Shown one piece after another: positions 35,901-45,110 of a DNA stretch of 64,000 nt. Source of the stretch: Nostoc sp. JL33 (GTDB lineage: Bacteria; Cyanobacteriota; Cyanobacteriia; Cyanobacteriales; Nostocaceae). The stretch spans positions 1 to 64,000 of the forward strand of contig NZ_JABXKP010000078.1 of NCBI RefSeq assembly GCF_017114985.1, given 5' to 3'. Made by a program: the position numbers and the translations under genes. The notes below the pieces were generated by a model. The model did not search any database. It was given only the letters and a program-made list of their open reading frames with translations, and was not told the origin of the DNA. The first letter of the stretch is position 1. Every line of letters starts with the position of its first letter.

Positions 35901-36527
35901 AGCAATATTATCATTAGAGATTTAATAGATTTAACCGAGAAATTGCCTAAAAAAACATCTGTGAGTATTCTTGAAGCTTTCATACAAAATTAAAACATTT
36001 TTCCCTACAATAATCATTCGTTAACTGTCTAATTTTCTAAGGTAAACAAACTATTGATAGCTTAACGGACATCAAGACCGTCCACTAGGTCTATAGTTAA
36101 AATTTTTTGAGTTGAGGTAAATAACCCAATCTTTCAAAGATTGGTATGCTAGATAGCTTCTGCTAACTACCTCATTTATAACTTAAGTGATATTCAAGTT
36201 TGTTCTCATAAGAGTATAACACTTCTCTCTAAGTAGTAATAATGTAACTTATTATCACTTTATTTACGAATTGACAAAAGAGGACATATCTACATATCTT
36301 TAACGGTGAACACAATTTACCTACGTATAAATTTTTATGTAAAGATTTAATAAAGTTTACATAAAGATTTTATGAAAGTAGATTTTTTAATATGAAAACA
36401 TTACTCAACAAGGGTACTATCAACTAGGTAAAAAGTTGTAAGTAATTTTACTAAGATAAATTTTAATAGAACCTGGGAAAGTTGTTCAATCTAATTCTCC
36501 TGACACAGGGAGGCAACAGGTATACTT
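35901..36527. promoter_or_regulatory. Divergent intergenic region between prs and the UbiA-type gene
   Basis: No gene seen in 627 bp. It is AT-rich and should carry both promoters. A perfect 19-bp inverted repeat CCAATCTTTCAAAGATTGG lies at 36126-36144 and could be an operator or part of a small hairpin. AGGGAGGCAAC upstream of the ATG at 36528 can serve as ribosome-binding site. Confidence 0.5.
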
Positions 36528-37502
36528 ATGGACTATCGGCGTACTTCAGTAGTAGAAAAATCTTTAACTAGTTCCAAGAAGTTGGCGTACTGTTTAGCTG
36601 CAATGCGACCGCGACAATGGACAAAAAACCTGGTGGTGTTTGCAGCACCGTTGTTTGCATTTAGTATCAATCTGCAATCTCTGCTAGGTAGCCTATTGGC
36701 ATTCATATTATTTTGCTGTGCATCAAGTGGCTTCTACTTAATCAATGACATCGCAGATGTTGAATCTGACCGTCAGCACCCTGTCAAGTGTAAGCGGCCA
36801 ATTGCCGCCGGATTAGTCAGCATCCGTGTTGGTACTGGGATGGCATTGGTGCTATTAGGTGGCGCTCTGATTTTTGCCTGGTTGCGATCGCCCCAGTTGG
36901 GTGCAGCCATAACTGCATACGCCGTGTTGCAGATCGCCTATAATCTGCGACTAAAACGGATGGTGATTTTGGATATTGGGGCGATCGCTACTGGATTTGT
37001 TCTCCGAGCCTATGCCGGTGCTGCTGCTACCGGCATCGTTTTATCAGCTTGGTTTTTACTTTGCACTGCGATGCTAGCGCTATTTTTGGGTATTGAAAAG
37101 CGCAAAGCAGAACTGCGATTAGCACAAATTAAAGGCAACAAGCCTCGCTCTGTCCTCAAATACTATTCCTTGCCTCTGCTGGGTCGCATGGAAAATGTTG
37201 TCACCACTTGCACAGTTGTTACTTATGCTCTATGGAGTGCGGGCCCCTATCTACATGGAGCGCCCAGTTCTTGGATGCTACTGACTTTGCCGTTCGTATT
37301 GTATGGCATTTTTCGCTATCAACTGCTGAGTGATCCCCCAGAGATTGCCAATTACGGCGACAACTATCCAGAACAAGATGGACGTAGTGAGCGCCCAGAA
37401 GAAGTTTTGTTGAAAGATTTGCCCATTCTGTTAACTGTCATTGGTTGGGTATTAACTTGCTTTGTGATTCTCTTACTCAAACATCAAGGGCTGATCGAAT
37501 AA
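36528..37502 (+). CDS. UbiA-type polyprenyl-phosphate phosphoribosyltransferase (DPPR synthase-like)
   Basis: 324 residues with eight to nine transmembrane helices. The N-terminal MRPRQWTKNLVVFAAPLF and the first Asp-rich motif NDIADVESDRQHPVKCKRPIAAG (split: NDIADVESDR, HPVKCKRPIAAG) are the hallmarks of decaprenyl-phosphate 5-phosphoribosyltransferases such as mycobacterial Rv3806c, rather than quinone or chlorophyll prenyltransferases. These enzymes join PRPP to polyprenyl phosphate. The second motif DIGAIATGFVLRAYAGA is present. Location divergent from prs and upstream of a phosphatase, an SMR-type protein and a GT-C enzyme supports a lipid-linked pentose pathway (inference). Confidence 0.82.
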   Translation: MDYRRTSVVEKSLTSSKKLAYCLAAMRPRQWTKNLVVFAAPLFAFSINLQSLLGSLLAFILFCCASSGFYLINDIADVESDRQHPVKCKRPIAAGLVSIRVGTGMALVLLGGALIFAWLRSPQLGAAITAYAVLQIAYNLRLKRMVILDIGAIATGFVLRAYAGAAATGIVLSAWFLLCTAMLALFLGIEKRKAELRLAQIKGNKPRSVLKYYSLPLLGRMENVVTTCTVVTYALWSAGPYLHGAPSSWMLLTLPFVLYGIFRYQLLSDPPEIANYGDNYPEQDGRSERPEEVLLKDLPILLTVIGWVLTCFVILLLKHQGLIE

Positions 37503-37545
37503 ATCTGGTAAATGCACCAATGGCATAATTTTCGGGACTTTGCGG

Positions 37546-38130
37546 ATGAAAAATTTCAAAACTTTTTTGATGAACTGGCCTAAATTGGGTATCAAAGAGA
37601 AACGCCATAGGCTTCCCCGACGTATCCATACACTAGCTCAAATAAAAATTGATAAAATCAAGATTTCTGGTGTTAAAGGAATCATTCTTGATTTAGATAA
37701 CACTATTATTTCTGAAGATGATCGCTACCTATCCCCGAGAGCAGAAGATTGGATTACACAAGCAAAGTTAGCCGGATTGCAATTTTTTATCCTCTCAAAT
37801 GGGAAACGTCGCTATCGTGTCAAATATTGGTCTCATCGTCTTGATATTCCAGCGCTCAGTCCAGCTAAAAAACCTTTTCCCCCGGCATTTCGACAGGCAA
37901 TAGCTCACATGCGGTTGCCAGCAAAACACATACTCGTTGTTGGTGATAGCTTACATACTGATTTTGTGGGAGCATTACTTTGTCGATGTGCTTTCATCCA
38001 AGTTGCTACCCTACCACACCCGCCCCGATGGTGGGAAAAACTTGCTGGCAAATGGGTGCAAATACCTTATGCATCTGGAGGAGAACTTTGGGATTTTGAC
38101 GATGCTGCTGGCTATGAGAGTTTTTTGTAA
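37546..38130 (+). CDS. YqeG-family HAD phosphatase
   Basis: About 194 residues. HAD motif I DLDNTII (near residue 48), motif II LSNGKRR, and motif IV VGDSLHTDF are visible. YqeG proteins are HAD subclass IIIA phosphatases of uncertain substrate. Start ATG 37546 is preferred; TTG 37540 is two codons upstream. It follows the UbiA-type gene by about 40 bp. In the proposed pathway it could remove the 5-phosphate of a polyprenyl-phosphoryl-phosphoribose, but YqeG homologues occur widely without this context. Confidence 0.85.
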   Translation: MKNFKTFLMNWPKLGIKEKRHRLPRRIHTLAQIKIDKIKISGVKGIILDLDNTIISEDDRYLSPRAEDWITQAKLAGLQFFILSNGKRRYRVKYWSHRLDIPALSPAKKPFPPAFRQAIAHMRLPAKHILVVGDSLHTDFVGALLCRCAFIQVATLPHPPRWWEKLAGKWVQIPYASGGELWDFDDAAGYESFL

Positions 38131-38182
38131 ATTGCTCTTTTGAGCAAAAAATATCACCTTATAAATTGAGTAAATTTTCACC

Positions 38183-38518
38183 ATGAATAACCAGATAGTT
38201 TTTAGCTTGCTGATTTTAATCACAGTGGGGTTAAATACACTGGCTCAAAATCTATTAAAACTAGGAGCGGGACAAAATCCGTTAAATATCTATTTACTAG
38301 GAGGAATTTGTACTTATGGTCTGAGTACGGTTTTTTACGTGGTAGTTTTAGGAAAGCTGAATTTATCAGTTGCCTATCCAGTAGTGATCGGATTAACAAT
38401 TATATTGACAATGATCACTGGTGCTGTAATTTTGCGAGAAAAAGTCTTAATTTCCCAATGGGTAGGAGCAGGTTTGATGTTGAGCGGTATCTGTGCGATC
38501 GCTTTAAGTAAACATTGA
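38183..38518 (+). CDS. SMR/EmrE-like small membrane transporter (possible lipid-sugar flippase subunit)
   Basis: 111 residues with four transmembrane helices. NLSVAYPVVIGLTIILTMI and the final WVGAGLMLSGICAIALS resemble the small multidrug resistance fold. The usual SMR helix-1 Glu is replaced in TVGLNTLAQNLLKLGAG, as in ArnE/ArnF-type proteins that flip undecaprenyl-phosphate-linked aminoarabinose. Its position between a polyprenyl-sugar synthase homologue and a GT-C transferase supports a flippase role over drug efflux (inference). 52 bp separate it from the HAD gene. Confidence 0.72.
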   Translation: MNNQIVFSLLILITVGLNTLAQNLLKLGAGQNPLNIYLLGGICTYGLSTVFYVVVLGKLNLSVAYPVVIGLTIILTMITGAVILREKVLISQWVGAGLMLSGICAIALSKH

Positions 38519-38715
38519 TTAGTATTTCCAAAATAGTTAAGCTATGTAATTAAAAGTACTAGGACAGAAAACGCTTTATCCTAGTATCACTAATAGACTA
38601 CTCTTAACTTATTACATTATTCTGAAGCATTTGCCAGATTCATTGTCCCGCAAGTTGGGATAAAAGAAGGTATGCCGCAATAGTTCCTATAGTGTTATGC
38701 AGAAGAAATAAAATT

Positions 38716-40281
38716 ATGATAAAAATGCAAAATCAGAGATGGTCAAAATATTATCTCTTTGTTTTCATAGTGATTTCTTTGAGTGTTATTCTCCGCTTCT
38801 TTATGCTCTCAAAGCAGAGTCTTTGGTATGATGAGGGTTTGAGTTTAACTAATTCCGATGTCTCGACGCTTCAAGAGAGCATTGCCAAAGTAAGATACAT
38901 AGGAAATAGTGATAGATTTCAACCACTGTACTTTATAGTTCTATTTTTGTGGCGTCAGGTATTTGGTGAAAGTGAATTTGCCCTTCGCTCACTCTCTGCT
39001 ATTTTAGGAATTGGCTCAAGTATCGTTATATTCTTTACTGCTTTGCGGATATATGGAAAAAAGCACGCTTTATGGTCTCTGCTAATCCTGACATTTAGCT
39101 CCTTCTGTGTTTACTACAGCCAAGAAGCAAGAATTTATGCCTTAGCAATGTTTATAGCTTCACTTCAACTATATTTCTTTACCACAGTATTAGTTAAAAA
39201 TGAAGGTAATCAAGGTATTTCAATATGGTTATTCAGTATTTTTACTGCCATAGGAATTTTTACTAATATTAACTTCTGCTTTTCCACTACAGCTCTATGT
39301 TTATCTCATATTGCAATCTATAGAAATTTAAGGCAATGGCTGCAATGGTGGCTTCCTGCTGCCTTTTTATCTTTACCGCCAATTTTATATTACCTGACTT
39401 TACCTGGAGCAACTGATCCGGAAAGCATTTCAGTTTCTCGCTTGGGACTCCCGATAATTCAAAATATTATTTTTGTGTTACATGGAATTTTAGTGGGGAC
39501 AACGTATGGCCCTTCAATGGAGCAGTTGCGCGGCAATGATAGAGTACAGGTTATGCTTCATTACTGGCCTCAAATATTTTTATTGTTGATTGTCGGTACT
39601 GTAATTTTTCTGGCTTTAATAAAAGTTTTATTGAGACACAAAAAAAATAACAGAGAGAAGCATCCTGATTACTTCTTTGCTTCCCTTATTGTCATGGCAT
39701 TTTTACTAGGATTGCTCTTAGCTATAGTCACCAAACTTAATTGGGTGCCGCGTCACTCTTATTATCTTTGGTTACCACTTGCCATGCTTATCCCATCAGC
39801 TTTGAGTTTAAGACCTGGTATTAGCTCAAAGCGTTATGGAGTATCTCAGTTGGCTAAAATTGCTGTGATCTCTCTGATAGTTCTGAATATTTATTCTCTT
39901 TTTAACTACTACTTCAATGAAAACTATCAGAAAGATGACTACCGTTCTGCTGTCCAGTACATTATAAAAAATCGTTCCTCTTCTACACAATCTGTATTTT
40001 TATTTGGCAATCCCAGATTATTTAGATACTACGGTGACACTCTAAGTCTGGATGGAAGGAAGTTAGGGGATCAGTTAAAAAAGGGGATTACGAATGAAAA
40101 TATGGCAGGAAAAATTCAAAAATTAACAAATAGTGCGGATACAGTTTTGATCGTAGTTAATCGTGATTATCTATTTCCCAAAGGATTAATTGAAAAAGAG
40201 ATGAGTAATTTATATAACCTGGATTCTGAAGTTAGTTTTGCATATTTCAAAATCTATCGTTTTCCCAAGAAGAGAACTTGA
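38716..40281 (+). CDS. GT-C membrane glycosyltransferase (GT39/ArnT-like)
   Basis: About 521 residues with roughly ten to twelve transmembrane helices. The first periplasmic loop has KQSLWYDEGLSLTNSD, the Asp-Glu signature of GT39/GT83 enzymes that use polyprenyl-phosphate sugars, and YYSQEARIYALAMFIAS follows near residue 138. A small periplasmic domain forms the C-terminus. It would transfer a sugar from a lipid carrier to an extracytoplasmic acceptor. Start ATG 38716 is preferred to GTG 38692. About 200 bp separate it from the SMR-type gene, so its own promoter is possible. Confidence 0.8.
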   Translation: MIKMQNQRWSKYYLFVFIVISLSVILRFFMLSKQSLWYDEGLSLTNSDVSTLQESIAKVRYIGNSDRFQPLYFIVLFLWRQVFGESEFALRSLSAILGIGSSIVIFFTALRIYGKKHALWSLLILTFSSFCVYYSQEARIYALAMFIASLQLYFFTTVLVKNEGNQGISIWLFSIFTAIGIFTNINFCFSTTALCLSHIAIYRNLRQWLQWWLPAAFLSLPPILYYLTLPGATDPESISVSRLGLPIIQNIIFVLHGILVGTTYGPSMEQLRGNDRVQVMLHYWPQIFLLLIVGTVIFLALIKVLLRHKKNNREKHPDYFFASLIVMAFLLGLLLAIVTKLNWVPRHSYYLWLPLAMLIPSALSLRPGISSKRYGVSQLAKIAVISLIVLNIYSLFNYYFNENYQKDDYRSAVQYIIKNRSSSTQSVFLFGNPRLFRYYGDTLSLDGRKLGDQLKKGITNENMAGKIQKLTNSADTVLIVVNRDYLFPKGLIEKEMSNLYNLDSEVSFAYFKIYRFPKKRT

Positions 40282-40457
40282 ATTGGGGATTGAAGACTCT
40301 TAAGTTATAAAGTATGAAACAGCCTTGTTATTGTGGGAATGGGATGTGCCCGTTGGGTATAGTAGAATATTGCCGCAGGTAACTGTCCGTCGCCTCTTGG
40401 GCTTAATCTTAGTGGGTGACTTCCTTTTCAGTTCCTACTACACTCAATCAATCGCTC

Positions 40458-42176
40458 ATGGAACCACCCATTACAGTTGGCACCCTCTTGCAAAACCGTT
40501 ACCGGATAATTCAAATTCTCGGACAAGGAGGATTTGGTAGAACCTATCTGGCAGAAGACCAGAGGCGCTTTAACGAACTTTGCGCGATCAAGGAATTGAT
40601 TTCAACAGCAAGGTCGGCTTTGGCTTGGGAGAAGGCACAAGAGCTTTTTGGGCGTGAAGCTGCCATTTTATATCAAATACAACACCCACAAGTACCTAAA
40701 TTCCGGGAAAGATTTGAGCAAGACCAACGCTTATTTTTGGTGGAGGACTACGTTGCAGGTCAAACGTACCGAACTCTGCTGGCTGAACGTCAAGCTGTGG
40801 GTCAAACCTTCACAGAGGCTGAAGTATTGCAGCTGATAGAGTTATTGTTGCCTGTTTTAGAGCATATTCACAGTCGAGGGATTATTCACCGGGATATCTC
40901 GCCAGAAAATATTATTTTGCGAGATAGTGACGCTAAACCTGTGTTAATTGACTTTGGGGTGGTAAAGGAACTAGCAACACGTTTACGATCGCCAGAGAGT
41001 GCAATGCCAGAAACCACTGTAGGAAAATTAGGCTACTCTCCTATTGAACAAATGCAAACAGGGGGAGCTTATCCTAGTAGTGATTTGTATGCATTAGCGG
41101 TAAGTGCGATTGTTTTGCTGACTGGTAAAGAACCAAGGGATCTATTTGACGAAAACCAACTAACTTGGAATTGGCAACGGTGGGTAAAAGTTAATCCGCG
41201 ATTTGCCCTGGTTTTGAATCGAATGTTGAATCATCTACCGAGCGATCGCTACCAAAGTGCTGCTAGTGTATCCCAAGCACTGCAATCTCTGGCTCAACCC
41301 AGTATTCCTACCCCCGATGTATCGAACTTGCAAACAATGGCTGTTGGTCGCCGTGCTGGGGTAGTACCATCAGCAGCTTCGCCCAAGAAGAAACAACCCG
41401 ATCCTGTGATTCCACCAAGTAGTACTAGCTCAGTTTTGGATAATCCTTTAGCGATCGCCGCAATTGGTAGCGCTGTAGTGATCATAGCCGGATTTGGTTC
41501 TTGGGCACTGGTAAGTTCTATCCGCAGTCAGCCGAAAACACCACCAACACAGACGCTTCCACAAAATTTCCCTTCACCAGTGATTTCTGGTGGTACTACA
41601 TTCACATCCACACCCACACCCACCAACGAGCAACCTGTTGTATCTAGTAGGCGGCTCAATCTTAGAGCATCTAACCCAACCACGGTTACAGATACTCTCA
41701 AAACAAATCAAATAATCCGGTACACTTTTTTTGGGGAGGAAGGTGACAAGTTAACTGCGTTTATTGACCCAGGAAGCAGCGTTTTGCTAACAGTCTTAAG
41801 TCCCAATCAACAACCAATTAATAATGCCCAGCAAGTAACATCCTATGAAAGTACATTGCTGGTTACTGGTAGATATACTATTGAATTAACACTGCTTTCA
41901 GGAATTGCCGAAAGCAATTACAATCTGAATGTTGCATTAGAAAAACCAGTCAAACCAACACCGACAGAAACACCTACCCCAATTCCGACAGAAACACCCC
42001 TGCCAATTCCGACAGAAACACCCCTGCCAATTCCAACAGAAACACCCCTGCCAATTCCAACAGAAACACCCTTCCCAATTCCGACAGAAACACCCACCCC
42101 ATTTCCTCCGAGTGGTGAAACGCCAACTTTTCCGCCGGCTGATGGAACACAACCATTTTCTGGCCAAAGAAATTAA
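40458..42176 (+). CDS. Ser/Thr protein kinase with PPC-like and Pro-rich C-terminus
   Basis: About 572 residues from ATG 40458 (GTG 40416 is possible upstream). Hanks-type kinase: GQGGFGRTYLAED (about 23-35), Lys in CAIKEL (about 42), HRDISPENI (about 144, Ser replacing the usual Lys of HRDLKPEN, a common cyanobacterial variant), DFGVVKE (about 165), YSPIEQ. A single membrane helix at about 333-353 is followed by a PPC-like beta domain (about 395-495) and a PIPTETPL octapeptide repeated about five times (nt 41967-42093). Sensor for extracytoplasmic signals is inferred. Its stop overlaps the bioD start (TAATG). Confidence 0.9.
   Translation: MEPPITVGTLLQNRYRIIQILGQGGFGRTYLAEDQRRFNELCAIKELISTARSALAWEKAQELFGREAAILYQIQHPQVPKFRERFEQDQRLFLVEDYVAGQTYRTLLAERQAVGQTFTEAEVLQLIELLLPVLEHIHSRGIIHRDISPENIILRDSDAKPVLIDFGVVKELATRLRSPESAMPETTVGKLGYSPIEQMQTGGAYPSSDLYALAVSAIVLLTGKEPRDLFDENQLTWNWQRWVKVNPRFALVLNRMLNHLPSDRYQSAASVSQALQSLAQPSIPTPDVSNLQTMAVGRRAGVVPSAASPKKKQPDPVIPPSSTSSVLDNPLAIAAIGSAVVIIAGFGSWALVSSIRSQPKTPPTQTLPQNFPSPVISGGTTFTSTPTPTNEQPVVSSRRLNLRASNPTTVTDTLKTNQIIRYTFFGEEGDKLTAFIDPGSSVLLTVLSPNQQPINNAQQVTSYESTLLVTGRYTIELTLLSGIAESNYNLNVALEKPVKPTPTETPTPIPTETPLPIPTETPLPIPTETPLPIPTETPFPIPTETPTPFPPSGETPTFPPADGTQPFSGQRN
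41967..42093 (+). repeat. 24-bp tandem repeats coding PIPTETPL
   Basis: About five near-identical 24-bp units (CCAATTCCGACAGAAACACC...) within the kinase gene encode an extended Pro/Thr stalk near the C-terminus. Confidence 0.85.
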
Positions 42177-42856
42177 TGTTAAACACACTACTGATTACTG
42201 GAACTGATACCGAAGCAGGTAAAACTGTTTTAACAACAGCGTTAGCAGCCTATTGGCAAAAATATTACCCGCAGCGTAGCTGGGGAATCATGAAACCGAT
42301 TCAATCGGGAATTGGCGATCGCGAGTGGTATCAAAAGCTATTTACACTAGAACAATCCCCAGAAGAAATTACACCTTTGTACTTTGAAGCACCTTTAGCC
42401 CCTCCGATCGCAGCAGCACGGGAAAATCGCCGAGTAGATTTAGCACTTGTGTGGCAAGCTTTGTCTAAGTTGCGATCGCATCGTGATTTTGTGCTTGTAG
42501 AAGCCTTGGGAGGATTAGGTTCGCCAGTAACTGAGGAATTAACCGTAGCCGATTTAGCGGCAGAATGGCGTTTACCAACGGTATTGGTAGTACCAGTTAG
42601 ATTGGGTGCGATCGCTCAAGCAGTGGCGAATGTAGCATTAGCGAGACAATCACGCGTCAATCTCAAAGGCATTGTTTTAAACTGCGTACAACCCCGAACG
42701 GATGCAGAAATAGCTGACTGGACACCACAGCAATTGATTCAATCACTCACTAACACGCCAGTTTTAGGCTGCTTACCTTATTTAGATAACCTGACTGATT
42801 TAGATAAACTTGCTCAAATAGCATCAGATTTAGATTGGGAAACACTGACACTTTAA
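42176..42856 (+). CDS. bioD: Dethiobiotin synthase
   Basis: 226 residues. ATP-dependent carboxylation of 7,8-diaminopelargonic acid. P-loop variant GTDTEAGKT (about 9-17), KPIQSGIGD (about 39), and EALGGLGSPV (about 108) fit BioD. The carrier loop is complete and length is normal. It shares one base with the stop of the kinase gene (TAATG), so translational coupling is likely even though no functional link is obvious. No other bio genes are nearby. Confidence 0.92.
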   Translation: MLNTLLITGTDTEAGKTVLTTALAAYWQKYYPQRSWGIMKPIQSGIGDREWYQKLFTLEQSPEEITPLYFEAPLAPPIAAARENRRVDLALVWQALSKLRSHRDFVLVEALGGLGSPVTEELTVADLAAEWRLPTVLVVPVRLGAIAQAVANVALARQSRVNLKGIVLNCVQPRTDAEIADWTPQQLIQSLTNTPVLGCLPYLDNLTDLDKLAQIASDLDWETLTL

Positions 42857-43102
42857 ATTGGGCATTGGGCACTTGTACTGAGCGAACGCGCAGAGCGTCT
42901 CGTAGAGAAGTCGTTGGCGCAGCCTCTCGTAGAGAAGTATTGGGTATGATTGCGTAGGCGTAGCCCAACCCAGGCATGGCTCTTGGGAGAAGAACTTTTT
43001 GGTTTACTTAGATAAGACTTGAGCAACTGATGGTAGCGATCGCCTAAGTACAGCATTTCATTAATTCGTAGCAAATTAAATTTAGCAATAACCTGCAATG
43101 TT

Positions 43103-43270
43103 AATGCGTAAGCTGGCATTATTAATGCATCGGCTTGCATTATTAATGCATCGGCTTGCATTAACAATGTGTAAGCTGGCATTGTTAATGCATCGACTTG
43201 CATTGTTAATGCATCTCAATGCAATGCCAATGCATCGGCTTGCATTGTTAATGTGTTCCCCTGCATTAAA
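43103..43270. repeat. 21-bp tandem repeat array, 8 units
   Basis: Eight 21-bp units of AATGCATCGGCTTGCATTRTT type, some degenerate. The reverse complement shares the 18-base core AATGCAAGCCGATGCATT with the array at 4110-4277, while the last triplet differs. Confidence 0.95.
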
Positions 43271-43340
43271 AACGCTACGTTTTTACGCAAAGCTCTACCT
43301 AATACCATTTCACACAAACCCTGATACATATAGATTTCTC

Positions 43341-43378
43341 GTAGGGGCACAGAAAAAGCTCATTGGTGTCAACTTAAG
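43341..43378 (+). mobile_element. Solitary terminal repeat of an inverted-repeat element
   Basis: GTAGGGGCACAGAAAAAGC followed by TCATTGGTGTCAACTTAA is nearly identical to the terminal inverted repeats of the element at 61675-62215. No partner end is seen close by. Confidence 0.6.
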
Positions 43379-43614
43379 AAGATAAAGCCCATATTTGTAT
43401 TTGCTGAGTGTAAGCGTCAATCTCTCGATGGTGCTTACGCCTTTTTGGCGACAGTAAAACTAAAAACAATTGCAAGCTATTTGTTACTAATCTAAAATTC
43501 CCACTTTTCCTCAACAACAAAATGAAAACAGGATAATACGCATCAGTTGTGAGGTATTGGTTTTTGAAACAAAAACCTCACCCTTGGGAGACGGACATCC
43601 CTCTCTGTGATTTG

Positions 43615-43738
43615 ATATCATGTCCGGTTGAACAATTGTCATTGCGAGCGAAGCGAAGCAATCGCAAAGGTGTTGAGATTGCTTCACTGCACTTCGTTCC
43701 GTTCGCAATGACATATCGCAACACGGCGAACATGATAT
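43615..43738. mobile_element. MITE-2 copy 1
   Basis: 124-bp element with ends ATATCATGTCCGG and CGAACATGATAT. Inside is a hairpin built from TTGTCATTGCGAGCGAAG and its near complement (CGTTCGCAATGACA), a repeat unit widespread in bacteria. Non-coding. Second copy at 51808-51954. Confidence 0.75.
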
Positions 43739-43822
43739 GACTACGCAAAACCGTCCCTACCTCTTAGAGGAACAGGCTTGAACTAAAGTTCAACTCGCAT
43801 AGAGGTTCGTTGACATCTCATG

Positions 43823-45013
43823 TTAAAAAAAATCAGCCACCCAAGGAGAACTACCTGCAAATATTTGCGTAGCTGCTGAAATAGCTGTTTCTGTCCCATG
43901 CAGTTTTCCGGCTATTTGCAAATGGTAGGGAGCGAACAAGCTTGTATATATTGGTGCTAGTTCTCGGACATCTAACTGCAACTCACCTTTTCCACCTTTT
44001 GTAACTTCACCGCGTCCATTGGCGACAGAAAGAATGAATTTACCATTGTTTGCATCTAGCAAATTATCTTGAATATCTAAGTGCAGTTCAGTTTCAATTC
44101 CCGATGGATAACCCCGCATCTCCAGCGCCTTGACTACATCTACTACCCGCAGCATCCAACGCATTGTATTCTTAAGTTTGGCAGTTTGCTCTGGTAGCAG
44201 CAATGTCAAGGAATCGGTTACAGAACTCCTCCATCGCACCTGCTCAATTTGGGAGCGATGACTGGCAAGAAAAGACCAGAATGTTTGTGCAGCCGCAACT
44301 GTGAGAATTACCCAATCCTTTATCCGCAGGATTGCACCATCTTCTGTTGAATGTTGGCTAAAGAGGATGTAGCCTTCGGGTTTCTCTTTTGTACCGATAA
44401 AATATGCGTAAAATGTTTCCTTCTCATCTGGCTGGATTAAGCGCTCCCAGATTGCGGGATGTCGGTCTAAATATCCATGCGTTAATTTGGCCTGCTGCTG
44501 ATATAGTTTGTGAAAGACTTGATGATTGATTGGAAATATTGGTTGCAAAGGTAAGGGTTGCTCCCGCAATTGGATACTTTTAGTCGGAACTTCCCAATTA
44601 CACCAGCTACCCCCTTGCTCATACCCGACTTTTCGATACAAGCCTTGAGCTGCTGGATAAAGAGCAGAGAGCGGTATACCTCTAGCATAAAGTTCTTTGA
44701 GGGTGTGCTGCATGAGAGCGATCGCAGCTCCCGAACCGCGATACTCTGGAGCAATGCCCACTACGGCAATTCCTGTCATTGGTACACGCACACCACCCCA
44801 CCATTGGCCCATATCCAGAGTTGCCAATCCACCAACTAACTGTTCTGACTCACGAATAATGCGGAAGTTTTCTACGCCAAGCAGATTAATGTAAGCTTCC
44901 TCGCCACCAAGCCCACTGATGAAACACTGCTCAAAGATAGTTCCAAGCTGTTTAATATCCTGTGGATGGGCAAGAGTGCTGTATTCAAATTGAGGCATCA
45001 TCTCTAATACCAT
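43823..45013 (-). CDS. Eis-like GNAT N-acetyltransferase with SCP2-type C-terminal domain
   Basis: 396 residues, length and order as in the Eis family: a GNAT domain (about 1-150) with acetyl-CoA motif VGIAPEYRGSGAAIALM, a second GNAT-like domain, and a C-terminal SCP2-like domain (about 290-396). The candidate general acid Tyr lies in LYRKVGYE (about 128-135). The protein ends in Phe (ADFF), matching the C-terminal carboxylate that serves as base in mycobacterial Eis. Eis enzymes acetylate amines, including aminoglycosides and a host phosphatase; the role in cyanobacteria is unknown. Start ATG 45013; an in-frame Met at 45001 is an alternative. Confidence 0.88.
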   Translation of the reverse strand: MVLEMMPQFEYSTLAHPQDIKQLGTIFEQCFISGLGGEEAYINLLGVENFRIIRESEQLVGGLATLDMGQWWGGVRVPMTGIAVVGIAPEYRGSGAAIALMQHTLKELYARGIPLSALYPAAQGLYRKVGYEQGGSWCNWEVPTKSIQLREQPLPLQPIFPINHQVFHKLYQQQAKLTHGYLDRHPAIWERLIQPDEKETFYAYFIGTKEKPEGYILFSQHSTEDGAILRIKDWVILTVAAAQTFWSFLASHRSQIEQVRWRSSVTDSLTLLLPEQTAKLKNTMRWMLRVVDVVKALEMRGYPSGIETELHLDIQDNLLDANNGKFILSVANGRGEVTKGGKGELQLDVRELAPIYTSLFAPYHLQIAGKLHGTETAISAATQIFAGSSPWVADFF

Positions 45014-45110
45014 TAGTAATACAAAACCACAATCATACTATCCCAACCCTTGCGATCGCTTTATTCCGTTTTGCTCTATTCGCATTGAAGAAGAATACAT
45101 TCGTCAGAAT

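Larger units (their letters stand above)
42857..43822. other. Intergenic region rich in repeats
   Basis: No gene seen. Left part: GTAGAGAAG/CGTCTCGTAGAGAAG-type repeats. Then the 21-bp array 43103-43270, a solitary end (43341-43378) of the element found complete at 61675, and the MITE-2 copy at 43615-43738. Confidence 0.65.

Noticed and set aside
38183..38518. Drug-efflux SMR pump as the first interpretation
   Set aside because: The usual helix-1 Glu is missing and the neighbours are lipid-sugar enzymes, so a flippase-like role fits better, though unproved.
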